The position numbers and the translations under genes are program-made. Positions 44,801 to 57,182 of a stretch of DNA of 64,000 bases are shown here, one piece after another (positions within the stretch are counted from its first letter, which is position 1; every line of letters begins with the position of its first letter). The notes beneath the pieces are model-generated. The model was not told the DNA's origin. It worked only from the letters and a program-made list of their open reading frames with translations, and ran no database searches. The DNA lies in NCBI GenBank assembly GCA_018398585.1, contig JAGTTD010000012.1, forward strand, positions 21,585,036 through 21,649,035, read 5' to 3'. This DNA is from Simmondsia chinensis (taxonomy: Eukaryota > Streptophyta > Magnoliopsida > Caryophyllales > Simmondsiaceae).

Positions 44801-47800
44801 GCTTTTATTTTCTCATCAGTGAAGTCTTTAATGAGATAAAGATTATCCTCCACTGAGATCTTAGGATTAAAACAGACCAGGCGGTCCTTGAAATCTATTT
44901 TTAAATTTGAAAATTAACATTTTTAGCATACTCATTTCTATATATTTTAGTTCTGCTTTTTGCATTATAAATAATTTATTGGGTTATTTACACCAAAGGT
45001 TCACATAATTTTTTGTGTCAATTTAATCGTTATACTTTTAACTGTGTTAATTTAGTCTCTCCATAAATTAGATTATTTTATTTTAATCTTTTAGTCAAAT
45101 TTAAGTTACTTATTAATGAATTTTTAAACAACACAATCACTTTGAATGCAAATAATCCACTACAAATCTACCAATTAATTCAATTTAACACAATCATTGG
45201 CCAAGCCATTAAAATTTTTATTAACAATTTAAAATAAATTTTACTCTAAGGACCAAATTGACACAATTTCAATTGCACAATGACTAAATTAACGCAATTA
45301 AAGGTATAGTTGGTGTTAATAACCCTATTTTATTTTTAGGTTCACCATTGCTAATTGCTACCTAACTCAGTATTTAGCTGGAAAAGCGTAACTAATTTCG
45401 AGCAAAGCTCGAGCCGAGCTAGCTAACTTAGCCAAATAGGTGAACTTATTGCTGGTAAAAGCTCGGGGGTTTTGGCAATTCATGAGGCAATGCTATAACC
45501 TTAAGCAAAATTATGAGACAAAAGGTGTACAATTTAGCTATGTTCGATTCTAATTGAGCTCAATTAGTGCCTTAATGAGCACAAGCAAGCATAGTTAAGC
45601 CTAACTGGTTCAAGCCCAAGCTCATTTCCATTCAAAATAAGCTTTAACCATCCAGATTCGACGAGTCCTAGTCTTAGAAAATCTTGGCAAGTCGAGCCTC
45701 AAGCTTGGCCAATTCGAACTCCATTTCTTAAACTTATCAAGTCAGATCAAACTCAACCTATTTACTTATCGGATCCCAAAAGGCAAGCATGTACGACCAT
45801 AATATATAGACTTCAAAAACGAGCAATTAATAAAAAACTTTATTCATTTGCACACTATAACAACAAAGCAAAAGATTACCGTGAAAACATAGTTGTAGCC
45901 CAAGCGCAGCACTGTAAGCAGTAGCTCTTGTCTCCTCCACATCATCTCCATGTAGGTAGGGCTCATGAAGCGTGCTTCATTGGAGAAACGGGCGGACTGG
46001 CCTTTGAGAAGATAACAATGGAGTCGATAATCCAAGCATCGTGAGTAGGCCTTTGAGTCGGTAGCCACAACCACAAGGTGTTTCATGAGCCAAAGCGTGT
46101 CATTCCCCACTCTGAAACTCTCAAGGAAGAGATCGAGAATTGAGTTTGGCCTCGACCATGCCTTGTTAAGTGTTGTTAATATGACCGTGTTGTTCTCCAT
46201 TGATGCTCGTCTTAGGACGCTTTGTAGCTCTTCTTGCTCATTTTCATTTGCCTAATAAGTGACATTCAACAATGTGTTAGAATATAATCATTCTTTGTTT
46301 TTCACTAGACAACCGAGGACTCAAAAGTTTGAAAAACACAACAATACAATATGAAACCATTTGATTTTGTTCAGAATCCAATAGTATTTAGCTTTGTTAA
46401 TCAAATTTAACAAATCTGTATGTGTCATACATTTTTGCATGTTTAGAAATTACTTAACATTTGATTACGCTTAACATATTAATATGACAGTTGTCTCAAT
46501 ATAACCTTATTGTTCTTCATCGAAATTCTCTTGGGACCGAAGCATTTTCGTCACTATTGACAACTTAATCTTTTAATGTAGTTGACCTTTTATTTTTATT
46601 TTTTTAAACTTCATAAACTTCAGCCCAAAATTTCACACTAACTGGTGGATTTAGATGTTTCTTTGGAGCACTCCATAATACCCGAATTTTTTAGTTTTAA
46701 AATCATGTGCATGCTAAATCAAAGTTTTAAAATCATATGCATGCTAAATCAAATTTTTAAAAACATAAGCATGTTAAAATCAAACTGTGAGGCGAAATAC
46801 CCTAAGAATTGGGTTCAATTTAGATATCAAAAATATATCTAAAAAACAAATGATAAGATAAGAGAGAAAGAGAAATAAAGACACCGAGATTTATGTCAAA
46901 AACTTTCAAATGATAGAAAAACTACAGGCGGGGTAGAAAACTTCACTAAATCTGAAAATGGAGGTTTTTTTTACAAGTAGCCTCACAATGCTCTCACTCT
47001 CTCTTTTCACGCATTGGGCAAACGCCCTACCAGAAGTATATATGGTGAGGACAAGGAAGCATACCCTAGAAAATAAAGGGCATCTTGCCCAAAATAAAAA
47101 GTAAGGCCAGGGACCTTAGCCCAACACTTACTTCCGCTTCTACATCCAAACAAGAATTTCAACACACAATATAATAAATATCCACCTTAGCACGAATTCC
47201 ACATTGAAAATACTCCACCTCCTCTACAATACCCATTCGTGGTCTCCTTGACATCAATGAGAATTAATTAAGTCCAAACAATGCTTGAACTTGGCACCAA
47301 GAAGAGTCTTAGTAAACATGGCAACAACTACTTCAATTTGACCTTTCCCTCATCAATCACATCTCTAATGAAGTGGTGCTTCACATCTATGTGCTTTGTC
47401 CTCTCATGAGGGGTCATGATCCTATGATCCTTTAGTCAAATGAATGGTATATTGGCTATCACAATAAACAACAACAACACCCTGATCAACATTGAGCTCA
47501 CCCACTAGACCTTTCAATCACAGAACGTCTTTTGAGTGGTTCTATTATAGCCATATATTTGCCTCAATGGTCGACAATGCAGTAACTGAACGTAAGCACG
47601 CTTTCCAACCGATAGTGCAGTCCCCGGAAAAAGACATAATATGTGGTCAATATTCTCCTATCAAGATTGCTATTATAATCTAAAATAGCATAACCAACTA
47701 AGTGACCGTTGCTCCTCCCCAACTCCACCATGTATCTATTATGCCATGTAAATATCTAAGAATCCTTTTAACTACTTGCCAATGCTCGTCTCTTGGATTT

Positions 47801-50800
47801 TTTGTATACCTTCTCACTCTACTCACAACATATGCAACATTTGGGCGTGTGCATATCATAGCATACATGACATTACCCACTCTGTAGAAGTACAGCACGT
47901 GTGACATATACATAATCTCTTTTTTTGTCTGTGGGGAAATTGAAGCTAAATGCTTGAAATGACTTGCTAAAGGAATGCTTGTTGCTATAATATCTTTCAT
48001 GTGAAACTGCTTTAAGACCCTTTCAATGTACTTCTCCTAAATAAAGTATAGCTTTCGAGCTCGTCAGCCTCTCTCAATCTCCATGCCAAGGATCTTCTTG
48101 GTCGCTCCAAAATCTTTCATTTAAAACTCACCTTAAAACTGATCTTTCATATTGTTGATTACAAACATGTTTACAGTTGCAATCAGCATGTCATTAAAAT
48201 ATAATAAAAGATAAATAAATAAACCTCCACTACTGTTTCTGAAGTACACACACTGGTCATGAACTAGTCAATCATCTTATAGTGTCTAGGTAACTGCTTC
48301 TAACTATATATAGACCTCTCCGACAAGCAAACATGAGTTTCTTTTCCCTATACGACAAAGCCCTTAGACTGATGCATATAGATACTTTCCTCTAGTTCAC
48401 CGTGTAAGAATGTTGTTTTCACATTGAGTTATTGTAGTTCTAAGCGATTCATGGCAACTAAGGCAAGTAATGCTCAAACGAGACTATGCCTTACAATAGG
48501 TGAAATATATCATTAGAATCTACTCCTTTTAACTATAACATTTGGCCACCAATCGTGCCTTGTACCTAGCATCTTCAATGGCAGCCATACCTTCATTTCT
48601 TTTGAAGGCCCATTTGCATCCAACAATCTTCTTTCCTACTGGTGGTTCGACAAATTCTCAATTCTGATTCTTCTATAGAGATTCCATCTCTTCATGCATA
48701 GTCATCAACCTTTTTACTAAATCAACTCAAGACATTACTTCTAAATGAGTGGAAGGATCACTCTCATCAAATGTCCAAGACATAATAAGAACATAAGCAA
48801 CAATTTTCTCATGCCCACATCGTTGTGGTGGTCTAGCTTGCCTCCTGTATCTTTCCCCGGCAACAATATACTGCTTCACGTACTTATTGGTCTCATCTTC
48901 TTCATTCTATTAGAAACCTAAGATGAAGCTAAATGTATACTTTCTATGGGATGATTATCTCAAGGAGCTATACTATCCAACTATAACTGAATTTTCTCTA
49001 GGATTTATACCTGACTAGAATCACGTCACATAGAAGGCTCCTTCTCTAGATGAAGGAGAGCTAACTCATCAAATGTAACTTCTATATTCATTAAAACTAT
49101 GTGGGACTTGGGAACCCACATACAAAATCCTTTTAAATTATAGCCAAGAAACATGCGCTTTTGAGCTCTAGTCATATATCCAAGATAACTGAAAATCCTT
49201 AAGTGAGGATAATCTGCAAGAGATCCAAATTTGTAAGGTGAATGCTTCACCAAGTGACATGCAATGTTCACAACATCTACCCAAAGCTCTCTTAATAAAC
49301 ATACATTGACAGCCTACAAGAAGCCTTCTCTAATAATACTATGTTAATATTTCTACAAGGAAAATTTACATAAAACCATCTTACTTTTTTGTATGGACCT
49401 ATAAAACTACCTTAATTTTTTATTTTTATTTTCAGGAAACGGCCTTACTTTTGTAAAAATTTTGTAATATCACACTTTATAATGAATTCTGTTAAATAAT
49501 GTTTCAAATGACAAAATTACCCTTCCCATTATGAAATGATAATGTCGTCCTCATGTTTTAACATTAAAAAAAGAATATAATCGAAAGGGACGATAAAAGG
49601 ATAAAGGGCGATAAAAATGGAGGAGAGTAAATGAGAGGGGAGCAACGAAGGACTATGAAAATGGAGGAGAAGGGATAGGGGAGGATGAGGGGATACTGGG
49701 TTAGAGGAATAAATTGATTTTTTTTTTTAATGGTAAGGTCATAATAGTCATTTGATAAATATTGTTGAATTAAACAGCACCTAAACATAGTGTTTTGGTC
49801 AATGGAAGCCTAATAAGCAAAACTTCGGAATTAACATAAACAGTTAAAAGGTGTGACATTGTAAATTTTTTTGTAAAAGTACGGTGGTTTCTTGAAAAAA
49901 AATAAAAATTTAAAGTGATTTTATGGGACTGCATAAAAAAGTAAGGTAGTTTTATGAAAATTTTCGTTTGTGCAACCCAATTTGACTACGGTCGCCCTGC
50001 GCAAAATCCGGTGTCTCACAGTGCCTCGATCCTCACAAAATCTAGAGAAGTTACCCTTACCATATTCAAAGCCATTATATATGCTCAACCTTTTTATCCG
50101 CCTTTTATTTTACTTATCAAGTCAAATCTTTCATTTATTGAAAGTGTCATACACTATTTTTGAGCTTTATGATATTTGGTTCTTCACACAATATGACACT
50201 TTTTAGTAAGTCAGAGAGGTGTGGTTGGAAGAACTTTGAAACTGGGATGCTTATCCTCAGACCTCGACCTTACTAATTTTTAACCCCATAAAATATCATG
50301 CGTTGGCGAACTAATAAACACACACCGCTGCCTTATTCATGCAAGTGGATCAAATTGGCACAAATTGACGTGATATGATAGCATAGTCCAATAATAATAC
50401 ATGAATTATTGCTTATGCATTATAAATTGTTGTGTTGTGTCCCAAATTTTTTAGTCTATGTTAAAAACAATTGTTAGTAGTTGAGCAAAGGGACCATGCC
50501 TTATTTATCATGTCAGTATGCCGGTCATTTTTAAGATGAACTATCTTTTCTTCACTACTTATATTTCGTTGCAGTGCTTTTGCCCTCAGAGGGAGAGAGT
50601 CAGTAAGTTTGAGTTGCTTGTAAGCTTCCATTCCAGATTTAGTGAAGCTTTAAATCCTCTTATCCATGGTTTTTCCCTCATTTTGAAAATTTTTCACAGA
50701 AAATATTGTGTTATCATGTTCCTTTCTCTATTCTCTTCTCATTTCCTGTCAAATTAACAAATTGGTATATAAAGCGGACCCACTTCAGGATATTTGTCTA

Positions 50801-53561
50801 ATATAAATTAATAGATTTATGAGATTTTACCAAATAGTTCAGTAATTGTTGAAGTTATGATGAGTACAACTTGATTGTACTAGGTCTTGTTTATAAGGTA
50901 GAAGATTGGACCAATTCGACTTAGGCTAATGACAAATTAGGGTTTTAGTGTGAAAGACTCTATATATACATTAGAGCTGTGTATTTTGACATCAAGGTTT
51001 AAACGAGTTGAAAATTGAGACATTTCACATAATCTTTCAATGAAATAATGGAATTATTATGCTCCTCTCCGTAGATGTAGACTTCAATAAAATCACATAA
51101 ATTTCAGTGTTCTTGATTATACTTTCCAATCCCCTTTCGTTTATAATTTTCATTCCGATTAAGGTTTTGGTGTTTGTAGGTGGTCCTAACAGTATTCACT
51201 ACTTCTCATTGGCTTAGGTTGCATGAAACAAGAGCCCAAAGCTACACGACTCTAACCTAACCTTACCAAGGTGGTCCATTTGTAGCTAAACTTCATTCAT
51301 CATATCACTATGGCCATGACTAGTGGAGGAATATCCCTCCGGACATTTGCAATCTCATGAGCTCGGATGTTGTTTAGTGATATCTTTGTTCCCCGGATTT
51401 TCTAGCATTCAAGAAAAAATCTAACCTGACCTAACCAATCGAGATTTATAGAGTTTTACCTTTTTAGTTTCGTCTCTTTTTGTAAAGTTATAGCCTAGTG
51501 GGCTCGTATTTTCTGCACTCATACCCCAACGCAACTGTCTCAATACAACAATTTCCGCGTCGAACTTTCTGCGGACATAGAATTATTGTGGGAAATTTAT
51601 GGGAAATTTATTTAACATTAAAAATCTATTTGTTTTATTCCTAATCACTGTTCGTAAAATTCGTATATAATAGCCATTTTGGACAAAATATCCATGATCC
51701 CTTTAAGAAAGGGCATTCACATATCACTATCAAATAATATAGAAACACGCATGTTTTCTGATGTTTTCCATAAAATGCACATATTATAACACGTATCATT
51801 ATTTCTCCCATTTAATAAATAAATGATAACTGAAAATAATCGATGCTTATAAAATTAAATACTCATATTCTATATTTTACTAAATTTATCACTTTAAACT
51901 CTTAAATTATTGATTGTACCATGTGCTATATTTCTCTTACCGTTATTGTGACAAACATTATTGTTTTATTTTTATAATTATTTTTTATTTTTATAAATCA
52001 AACATTATCAGACGAAAAGCTGGCAATTATCATGTAGATATACACACTTTCCATATTTTTCTCGTCTTTAATAATTGAAGGCAAAGATTAAGTAATTTTT
52101 TAATATTTGAAATAATATTTTTGCGTTCTTGTTCTATTTTTCAAATTAAAAACCTAGCTTACGATATTATTTTTTGAAACATGTGAAAGCATGTCATATA
52201 TTTTTCTGCGTATTGACCTACTGACAATGGTCAACAAATTCCTTAATTGAAATAAAATAGTAATTCTATCTAATTTGAGAAATCAAACGTACGCATGTCA
52301 ACAAATGACTTGGTTTCATTTGATAGAAAACCTTTTTCGCTTCAACTCTGTTATTTATTTGCAACTTTTCATAATTTGGTAGTGATAATTATATATATGA
52401 AAATTGTTTTTCTTCATTAAGGAGAAATAAACTTTACCATAACAAAATATGTAATATTTTCTTTTTTATGGTGGAGGAAATGTCTTCTACAGTAATACCA
52501 TATTATATGTCTCATTTTGACCTTAACTTGGTCCAGCATGAATCTCATACAATTTTTCCTTTTTAATTAAAAATATGCCGTGAGTTATTCTTCCTTGAAG
52601 TAAATGGAGCCCAAATTGTTCAAGAAAGGACTTGTTCTCTTTTTTTTTTTTTTAAGTTATTATTATCAACTTGAGCTTGTTAGAATAAAATCAACTATGA
52701 CATTTATTAAGTGTAATAAAGAATCACATTAAATAATAGAATAGCACTAAGATCATATTAATATAAACAAGGTAAAGCAAAGCTTAGTTTTGAAATTAAA
52801 TTCAAATTACATAGAGTAATTATTTGTTATTGATTGTCTATCTTTTCTCATTACTTGACTTGTCATTAAATTCACATTGATGTATTTCACAATAGAAATT
52901 AATCGATTTCAACGAACCAATGATTATACTCTTGTTTTGGAAAAGAAAGATTTAAATCTCTAATATGTTCCAATATATACAGACGCTTACCATGTTTGAA
53001 GTATGGATATGGTGCATACATACTTTTCACCATAAACTTGAATTACCCAAATTTTTAAAAAAAATAGGACTATTAGGATTCAAATTATTTAGTCGAGGAG
53101 GCTCTTACAGACCATGATGTAATACAAAACTGACCATCTCCATGACTTAAGTTTTCTTTTTTGATTTCTGTTTTAGATTCGTTTTAGGTTGGTAAGGAGG
53201 AAGAGGTATTTTACTACTAGAGGGATTTGATCCTGGTTGGCATTTTTGACCCTTGTGATTATCACAGACCAAGCTATGGTTGGTACTTAAGTCGTTGTAT
53301 AATAGTTTAAAAATGATTATTATATGCTCTAACCATATAGAAAAACAGTAGGATAAAATTTGAACTCACAAAAAGATTATCCTCCCTTCTCCAAGTACTC
53401 CAGTGAGGCAGCAAAGGGAACTTGTTGCTGTAAGAAGCAGAGTATAGAACGAGGCAAGACACCACCACCACCGTGAAAACCACCGCAACCTTGACAATCC
53501 GGCCGAATTCAAGGTGCTTCTTCATCGCACCACCACCGCCACCGCCTTCCTCCTCTTCCAT
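41327..53561 (-). CDS. Nucleotide-diphospho-sugar transferase family protein (GT77/DUF271-like), three exons
   Basis: Joining exons 53561-53370, 46251-45880 and 41809-41327 gives an open frame of 348 aa, close to the usual 350-430 aa of the family. An N-terminal hydrophobic segment (residues about 23-42) after a charged, glycine-rich start predicts a type II Golgi membrane protein. The catalytic DxD motif is DTD at residues 189-191, followed by IMWFRNPFPHF. Other family landmarks are VILTTLNKAW, MMWRR, SNNRTIQFYK, FLDTDRF and CTMHANCCLG. Splice sites are canonical and both introns are phase 0. Proteins of this family transfer sugars to cell-wall polymers or glycoproteins; the substrate here cannot be told. 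It appears intact although the introns are full of transposons. Confidence 0.85.
42024..44921 (-). mobile_element. 5'-truncated L1-type LINE in intron 2
   Basis: The body 42036-44909 is flanked by the 12-bp duplication AAAATTAACATT (42024-42035 and 44910-44921). Minus-strand remains in order: RT with LAAVKLDMEMAYNRVE (about 44440), a broken RRGIPLSPYLFI (44250) and LFFVDANILFC at the catalytic box (44130). Then a zf-RVT-like linker (43570-42740) and an RNase H with INFDGSRRGN (42540) and AAGFIARNEEGD follow, as in plant L1. Stops abound. It lies in the same orientation as the host gene. Confidence 0.85.
44922..45879. other. Remainder of intron 2
   Basis: AT-rich. A GAGC-rich stretch (45400-45740, with CTCGAGCCGAGCT) may be a decayed relative of the GAGCC hAT elements at the window start; ends could not be defined. 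Confidence 0.35.
45880..46251 (-). CDS. Glycosyltransferase gene, exon 2
   Basis: 124 codons after the acceptor CACTTATTAG; it begins ANENEQEELQSVLRRAS and ends LGYNYVFT before the donor GTAATC. It carries the N-terminal part of the catalytic domain. Confidence 0.85.
46697..46785. repeat. Three-copy minisatellite
   Basis: Units of about 30 bp, AAAATCATGTGCATGCTAAA and variants, directly left of the copia C LTR in intron 1. Confidence 0.75.
46786..49330 (-). pseudogene. copia C: 5'-deleted Ty1/copia element in intron 1
   Basis: Minus-strand order from the right: integrase C-terminal part (HLVKHSPYKFGSLADYPHLRIF at about 49250-49180, LGYNLKGFCMW), RT start (GCKWAFKRNEG near 48615), RT end (MKDIIATSIPLASHFK at 48000, MYAMICTRPNVAYVVSRVRRY at 47880), RNase H remains, then an LTR of about 379 bp (46786-47164; plus-strand ends TGTGAGG..TTTCAACA). 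Gag, protease and the 5' LTR are missing. Several stops. Confidence 0.75.
49360..49965. mobile_element. Long-TIR MITE in intron 1
   Basis: Inverted ends of over 100 bp: left GAAAATTTACATAAAAC, complement of the right GAAAATTTTCATAAAAC, with matching TACTTTTTT and CTTACTTTT blocks further in. No clear target duplication. Mutator-like origin is a guess from TIR length. Confidence 0.65.
49966..50846. other. Intron 1 sequence, no feature seen
   Basis: AT-rich intronic DNA. Open frames here are short and without recognisable content. Confidence 0.3.
50842..51196 (+). repeat. Solo LTR (copia-type) in intron 1
   Basis: The unit 50847-51191 (345 bp) starts TGTTGAAG and ends CCTAACA, flanked by GTAAT (50842-50846) and GTATT (51192-51196). 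It contains a TATA-like CTCTATATATACATT at 50961-50975. It is what remains after LTR-LTR recombination. Confidence 0.65.
51197..53369. other. Intron 1 sequence up to exon 1
   Basis: AT-rich, with T- and A-runs; no element ends or coding signal recognised. It probably contains decayed repeats. Confidence 0.3.
53370..53561 (-). CDS. Glycosyltransferase gene, exon 1
   Basis: 64 codons with the acidic/glycine start and the membrane anchor VAVVFTVVVVSCLVLY. It ends before the strong donor GTGAGT (53369-53364). A second in-frame ATG lies at codon 13. Confidence 0.8.
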
Positions 53562-53660
53562 CTCCGTCTTGTGATGATGGGAAGTTTATATTAAAGGTGA
53601 TTTTTCCTAAGAAGGCAAAAGAATTGGTGTTATAGAAAGCACATGTTGAGACTTGTAACT
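53562..53660 (-). promoter_or_regulatory. Putative core promoter of the glycosyltransferase gene
   Basis: On the minus strand TTTAATATAAACTT (about 53588-53601) lies some 30-40 bp before the start codon, a TATA-like element implying a very short 5' UTR if it is used. Confidence 0.35.
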
Positions 53661-54214
53661 TGGCATGTTATTGGCATAATGGAAGGTTTGTATCTATTTT
53701 ATATCTTCCACTGAAATTGATTTATGACTAACTGGGGCTTTAAAAGTGGAGATTTTAGACATACTGGACGAAAATATTAAAAAAAAAATTTTATAGAAAT
53801 TTTTTTTTATTCGAATAGTATCCATATGGTCTTTTTTTTTTGGTTAAATTTCACCGAGCCTTTTGGACCTAACCCATAAGGTTAAAACATACGAGATTTA
53901 CATATAATCACAAGTGGGGTTATATCCTAAAACTAATTAGAAATAGATTAGTATGTAACCCACTAGGCTTATAAATAAATCTCTTCTCTCTCAGAATTTT
54001 AATATGAAATTCTAATACATAGGCTCACATGTGAAATCCTCAATATTTTTTTCTTTGTATCTTTGTATTTTCTTTCAGTTTGAATGTCTCCCCTAGACTT
54101 ATTCTGAATAAGTCATGTATCGCTGGGTCCACCCACATGTATATCCTCAATATTTTGGGCACTCAATGATGTTGTACCGCATATAATTAGGCCTTAAAAA
54201 TAATAATATATAAC
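53661..54214. other. Upstream of the glycosyltransferase gene
   Basis: No gene. The stretch 53865-54080, with GGCTTATAAATAAATCTC and a pyrimidine-rich run after it, resembles an LTR promoter, but no termini were found. Confidence 0.3.
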
Positions 54215-54622
54215 TGAAAATTACTTAAATTTATTTTAGAAGCCACCTAAATTTTCTAATTTTTCAAAAGACCATCTAAATTTTACAAAATTTTTCAAAG
54301 CCATGCCTTAATGTTAATGGCGCTAATATCCGTTAGTTTTTGCTGACGTGAATTTTGAAGAAAACAAGAAAATAATTTAAAATTTACATATAAATTAATT
54401 TTAAATATCTAAAAAATTTATAAATTCATAGAAAAATAAATTAAATATTTTAGAAAAATATTTTTTAAAATGTCACGTCAGCAAAAACTAACGGATGTTA
54501 AGAACGCTATCATAAAGGTGTGACATTAAAAAATTTTGTAAAGTTTAGGTATTTTTTAAAAACTTACAAAATCTAGATAATTTTTTGAAACCACGCCTAA
54601 ATTTTAAGTGGTTTTTAGTAAA
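54215..54622. mobile_element. Inverted-repeat MITE upstream of the gene
   Basis: Almost the whole 400 bp folds back on itself: CGTTAGTTTTTGCTGACGTG at 54334 and its complement at 54474-54493, with outer arms of CCACCTAAATTTT type. A (TA)n tract follows at 54631-54658. Confidence 0.65.
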
Positions 54623-54658
<36 letters not shown>

Positions 54659-54663
<5 letters not shown>

Positions 54664-55989
54664 TAGACTATTTTTAGCAAACTACTTGATTTATGTCATG
54701 TGAAATTGAGTACATAATTATATATATAAATTGGATGCATTTACGTAGCATGGCCTATTAAGAAGTCTCGTGATGAAATTATAGGAGAGAAAACATCAAT
54801 ATATGATTCTAATTCACTACTTTATCTAATATCAATTAGTTTTAGAATTAAAAAAAAAATTGGTTGATATAGCAGATAAGTACAACTCCCACTTTAGAGC
54901 ATCATTGATACTCTTAATGCTATAAAAACATTTATTAAGTTTAAGATGAAATATAATTTTAATTATATGTGAGCCTCATAATATTAGTGTAAATTTTTTT
55001 GTTAATAATTATATATATCACTTGAATATATAATTTTTTTTTTTTTTTTTTTTGGGGTCGACACTTGAATGTATAAATTGAATGTACAATATTTTTTGCT
55101 TTTTCAATTATATATTTAAAGAGTAATACAAACTATTATATGTAGCACACATGAATAGAATAAAGCTGAAAAGAACATGTACGAGGGAGACTGTAGTCAT
55201 TAACAATGGTAGGAATGTATAACTATTTGGTATTTGATTTAATTTATTTTATAGTGATTTATTATTAGTCATATTTGTGTGTATTCATAAATTCAGTATA
55301 AAAGCCAATTTAGCGCGGCGGAGGGGAAGCCGCCGTTTTCGTCAAGTCTAAGAAGGCAACCAGCAACTAAGAAGATTCTACGAGTACTTGTCAAAGCAAT
55401 AATTGAGTTTAAAAAAACAAAAAGAACAATGAAAAAAAAAAAAACCTTAATTAGATTTATAAGAAATTTTTTAGTACTGTATTTTTGAAATTGAAAACTA
55501 AGGTATTTAACTAGTGTTAGTTAATTTTTTTAGCGCCGAATTAGGATTGAGCTAATGCTTTTAGCATTATGTGATGGGGTTTGAAACCTACTTTATGCCT
55601 TTACAATTGAGGAAAAAATAAGCATAGTGTGATATATAAAAATTAATTAATAATTAAATCAAACTATCCCTATGTGAATTTGTTTAGCATTATACTTACA
55701 ACATTGAAAAATGTATTGTACTAGCAAAAATGAATTTTTTCAACTTTGCATGAGCCATAAACAATTTTTTTTTAAATATTATATGATATCTAGCACTTGC
55801 TCACATATTTGATTGGTATCCCTCTCCTAATGTTTGATCGGCAATGACATAGAAAAATAATTTTTAAATTTGTTCTCATGAGTTATTGTGTATTATCTTT
55901 CATGTTGAGTTGTTGATTCAACTAGGTGAGTCTGATGTTTTATATATTAAGTTTAGGGACTTTATAACAGAAGTATTTTAAACTTTGAT
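54659..55989. other. AT-rich intergenic DNA
   Basis: No gene recognised. T-run at 55029-55051. A short GC-rich island at 55313-55337 with CGGCGG and CCGCCG arms could form a small hairpin. Confidence 0.3.
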
Positions 55990-56137
55990 GATTTATCAGC
56001 TATGTACTTATATATTTTAATATATACATTAAAGTACCGTGATCTTTCATTGTTCTATTATTTGATTTATCAGCTATGTACTTATATATTTTAATATCTA
56101 CATTAAAGTACCGTGATCTTTCATTGTTCTATTATCT
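55990..56137. repeat. 74-bp tandem duplication
   Basis: Units 55990-56063 and 56064-56137 are nearly identical, starting GATTTATCAGCTATG. Confidence 0.9.
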
Positions 56138-56205
56138 AGGTACCCTCCAATTTGCACCCCATTTATAATACATAATGTGAAGAAAACTTAAATAAATATG
56201 ATATG

Positions 56206-56219
56206 CTATGATACCAATT
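56206..56219 (-). promoter_or_regulatory. Primer binding site next to the copia D LTR
   Basis: On the minus strand TTGGTATCATAG directly follows the LTR end, complementary to initiator methionine tRNA. Its presence on this side of an LTR that also has a polypurine tract is unusual. Confidence 0.55.
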
Positions 56220-57173
56220 TGTTAGGGAAAACTTGATGCGGAAGTGTGGACCCTGATATCTTGATTCGATTCAAATAATACGAATCACACAAACGAGAAG
56301 TAAACAAATATAGAGAAAGAAAAAACAAAAACAAACACACAATATTTACATGGAAATCCCTCTACAATCGAGAGGGGAGAAAACCACGGGCGGAGATGGA
56401 GATTCTTTATTGATACTGAACGGAAGAATTACAATGACACTTCCCTTGAACGAGATATATGAAAGAATTACAATCACTTTCTCTAAACTCTCGTAGCTCT
56501 CAAAATCTGAATTAGAGGAATTACGAAATCACCTCTGGCGGCGCCTTACTCTTTGATTGGATACAGATGACGAAACCCTACGACCTAATATATAGGCGCA
56601 GGTCAGGGAGGGCTCGATCGATCGGCCCTCTAACTGCCTAAAAAATTCGGAATATTTCCTTAAATCACCCGATCGATCGGGCTTCACTCCCGATCGATCG
56701 GTGACCCTACGGCAACCCCATAAACATAAAAAATAGGTAATTTGAGATATAAACCTAACGCATAAGTAGGTAACAAAAAGACTAACTCTAACCCTTGCAA
56801 GGAAGAGAAATTAGGCCATTAAAAATAAAGACATTAAATAATTATTTATTGTGCTAGTAAGGACCCTTTGGCCAGTTACATCTAGGAAGGGGAAGGGTCC
56901 CTTAGGGACATAGCCGAGTGGTCATGATCGCCGGGTGCCAACGAGGTGACCCGGGATCGAATCCCACAAAGTTCAAAATGTGGTGTCCTCTTTGAGGACT
57001 TTAAGGGTTTTATCCCCTCCCCCCTCCCCCAAGGCTTTACCATCATTAAATAAAAAATAAAAAAAAAATCTAGGAAGGGGAAGGAGATATATTGTCATTT
57101 ACTCCCTTGAAATAAAAACAATACTAATTCCTATGTACAAAATATAATACATGTAAAAATACAACTCTTAACA
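56220..57173 (-). repeat. copia D LTR
   Basis: Minus-strand start TGTTAAGAGTTG at 57173, end TTTTCCCTAACA at 56220; 954 bp including a SINE. The polypurine tract GAGTGGGAG (57174-57182, minus strand) adjoins it. It contains CCGATCGATCGG-type palindromes at about 56610-56700. Confidence 0.8.
56881..57084 (+). mobile_element. tRNA-derived SINE in the copia D LTR
   Basis: Body 56897-57068 (172 bp) between perfect 16-bp duplications TCTAGGAAGGGGAAGG. It has a pol III A box TAGCCGAGTGG (56921-56931) and B box GGATCGAATCC (56953-56963), followed by a tRNA-unrelated part, a C-rich run and an A-rich tail. Confidence 0.85.
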
Positions 57174-57182
57174 CTCCCACTC

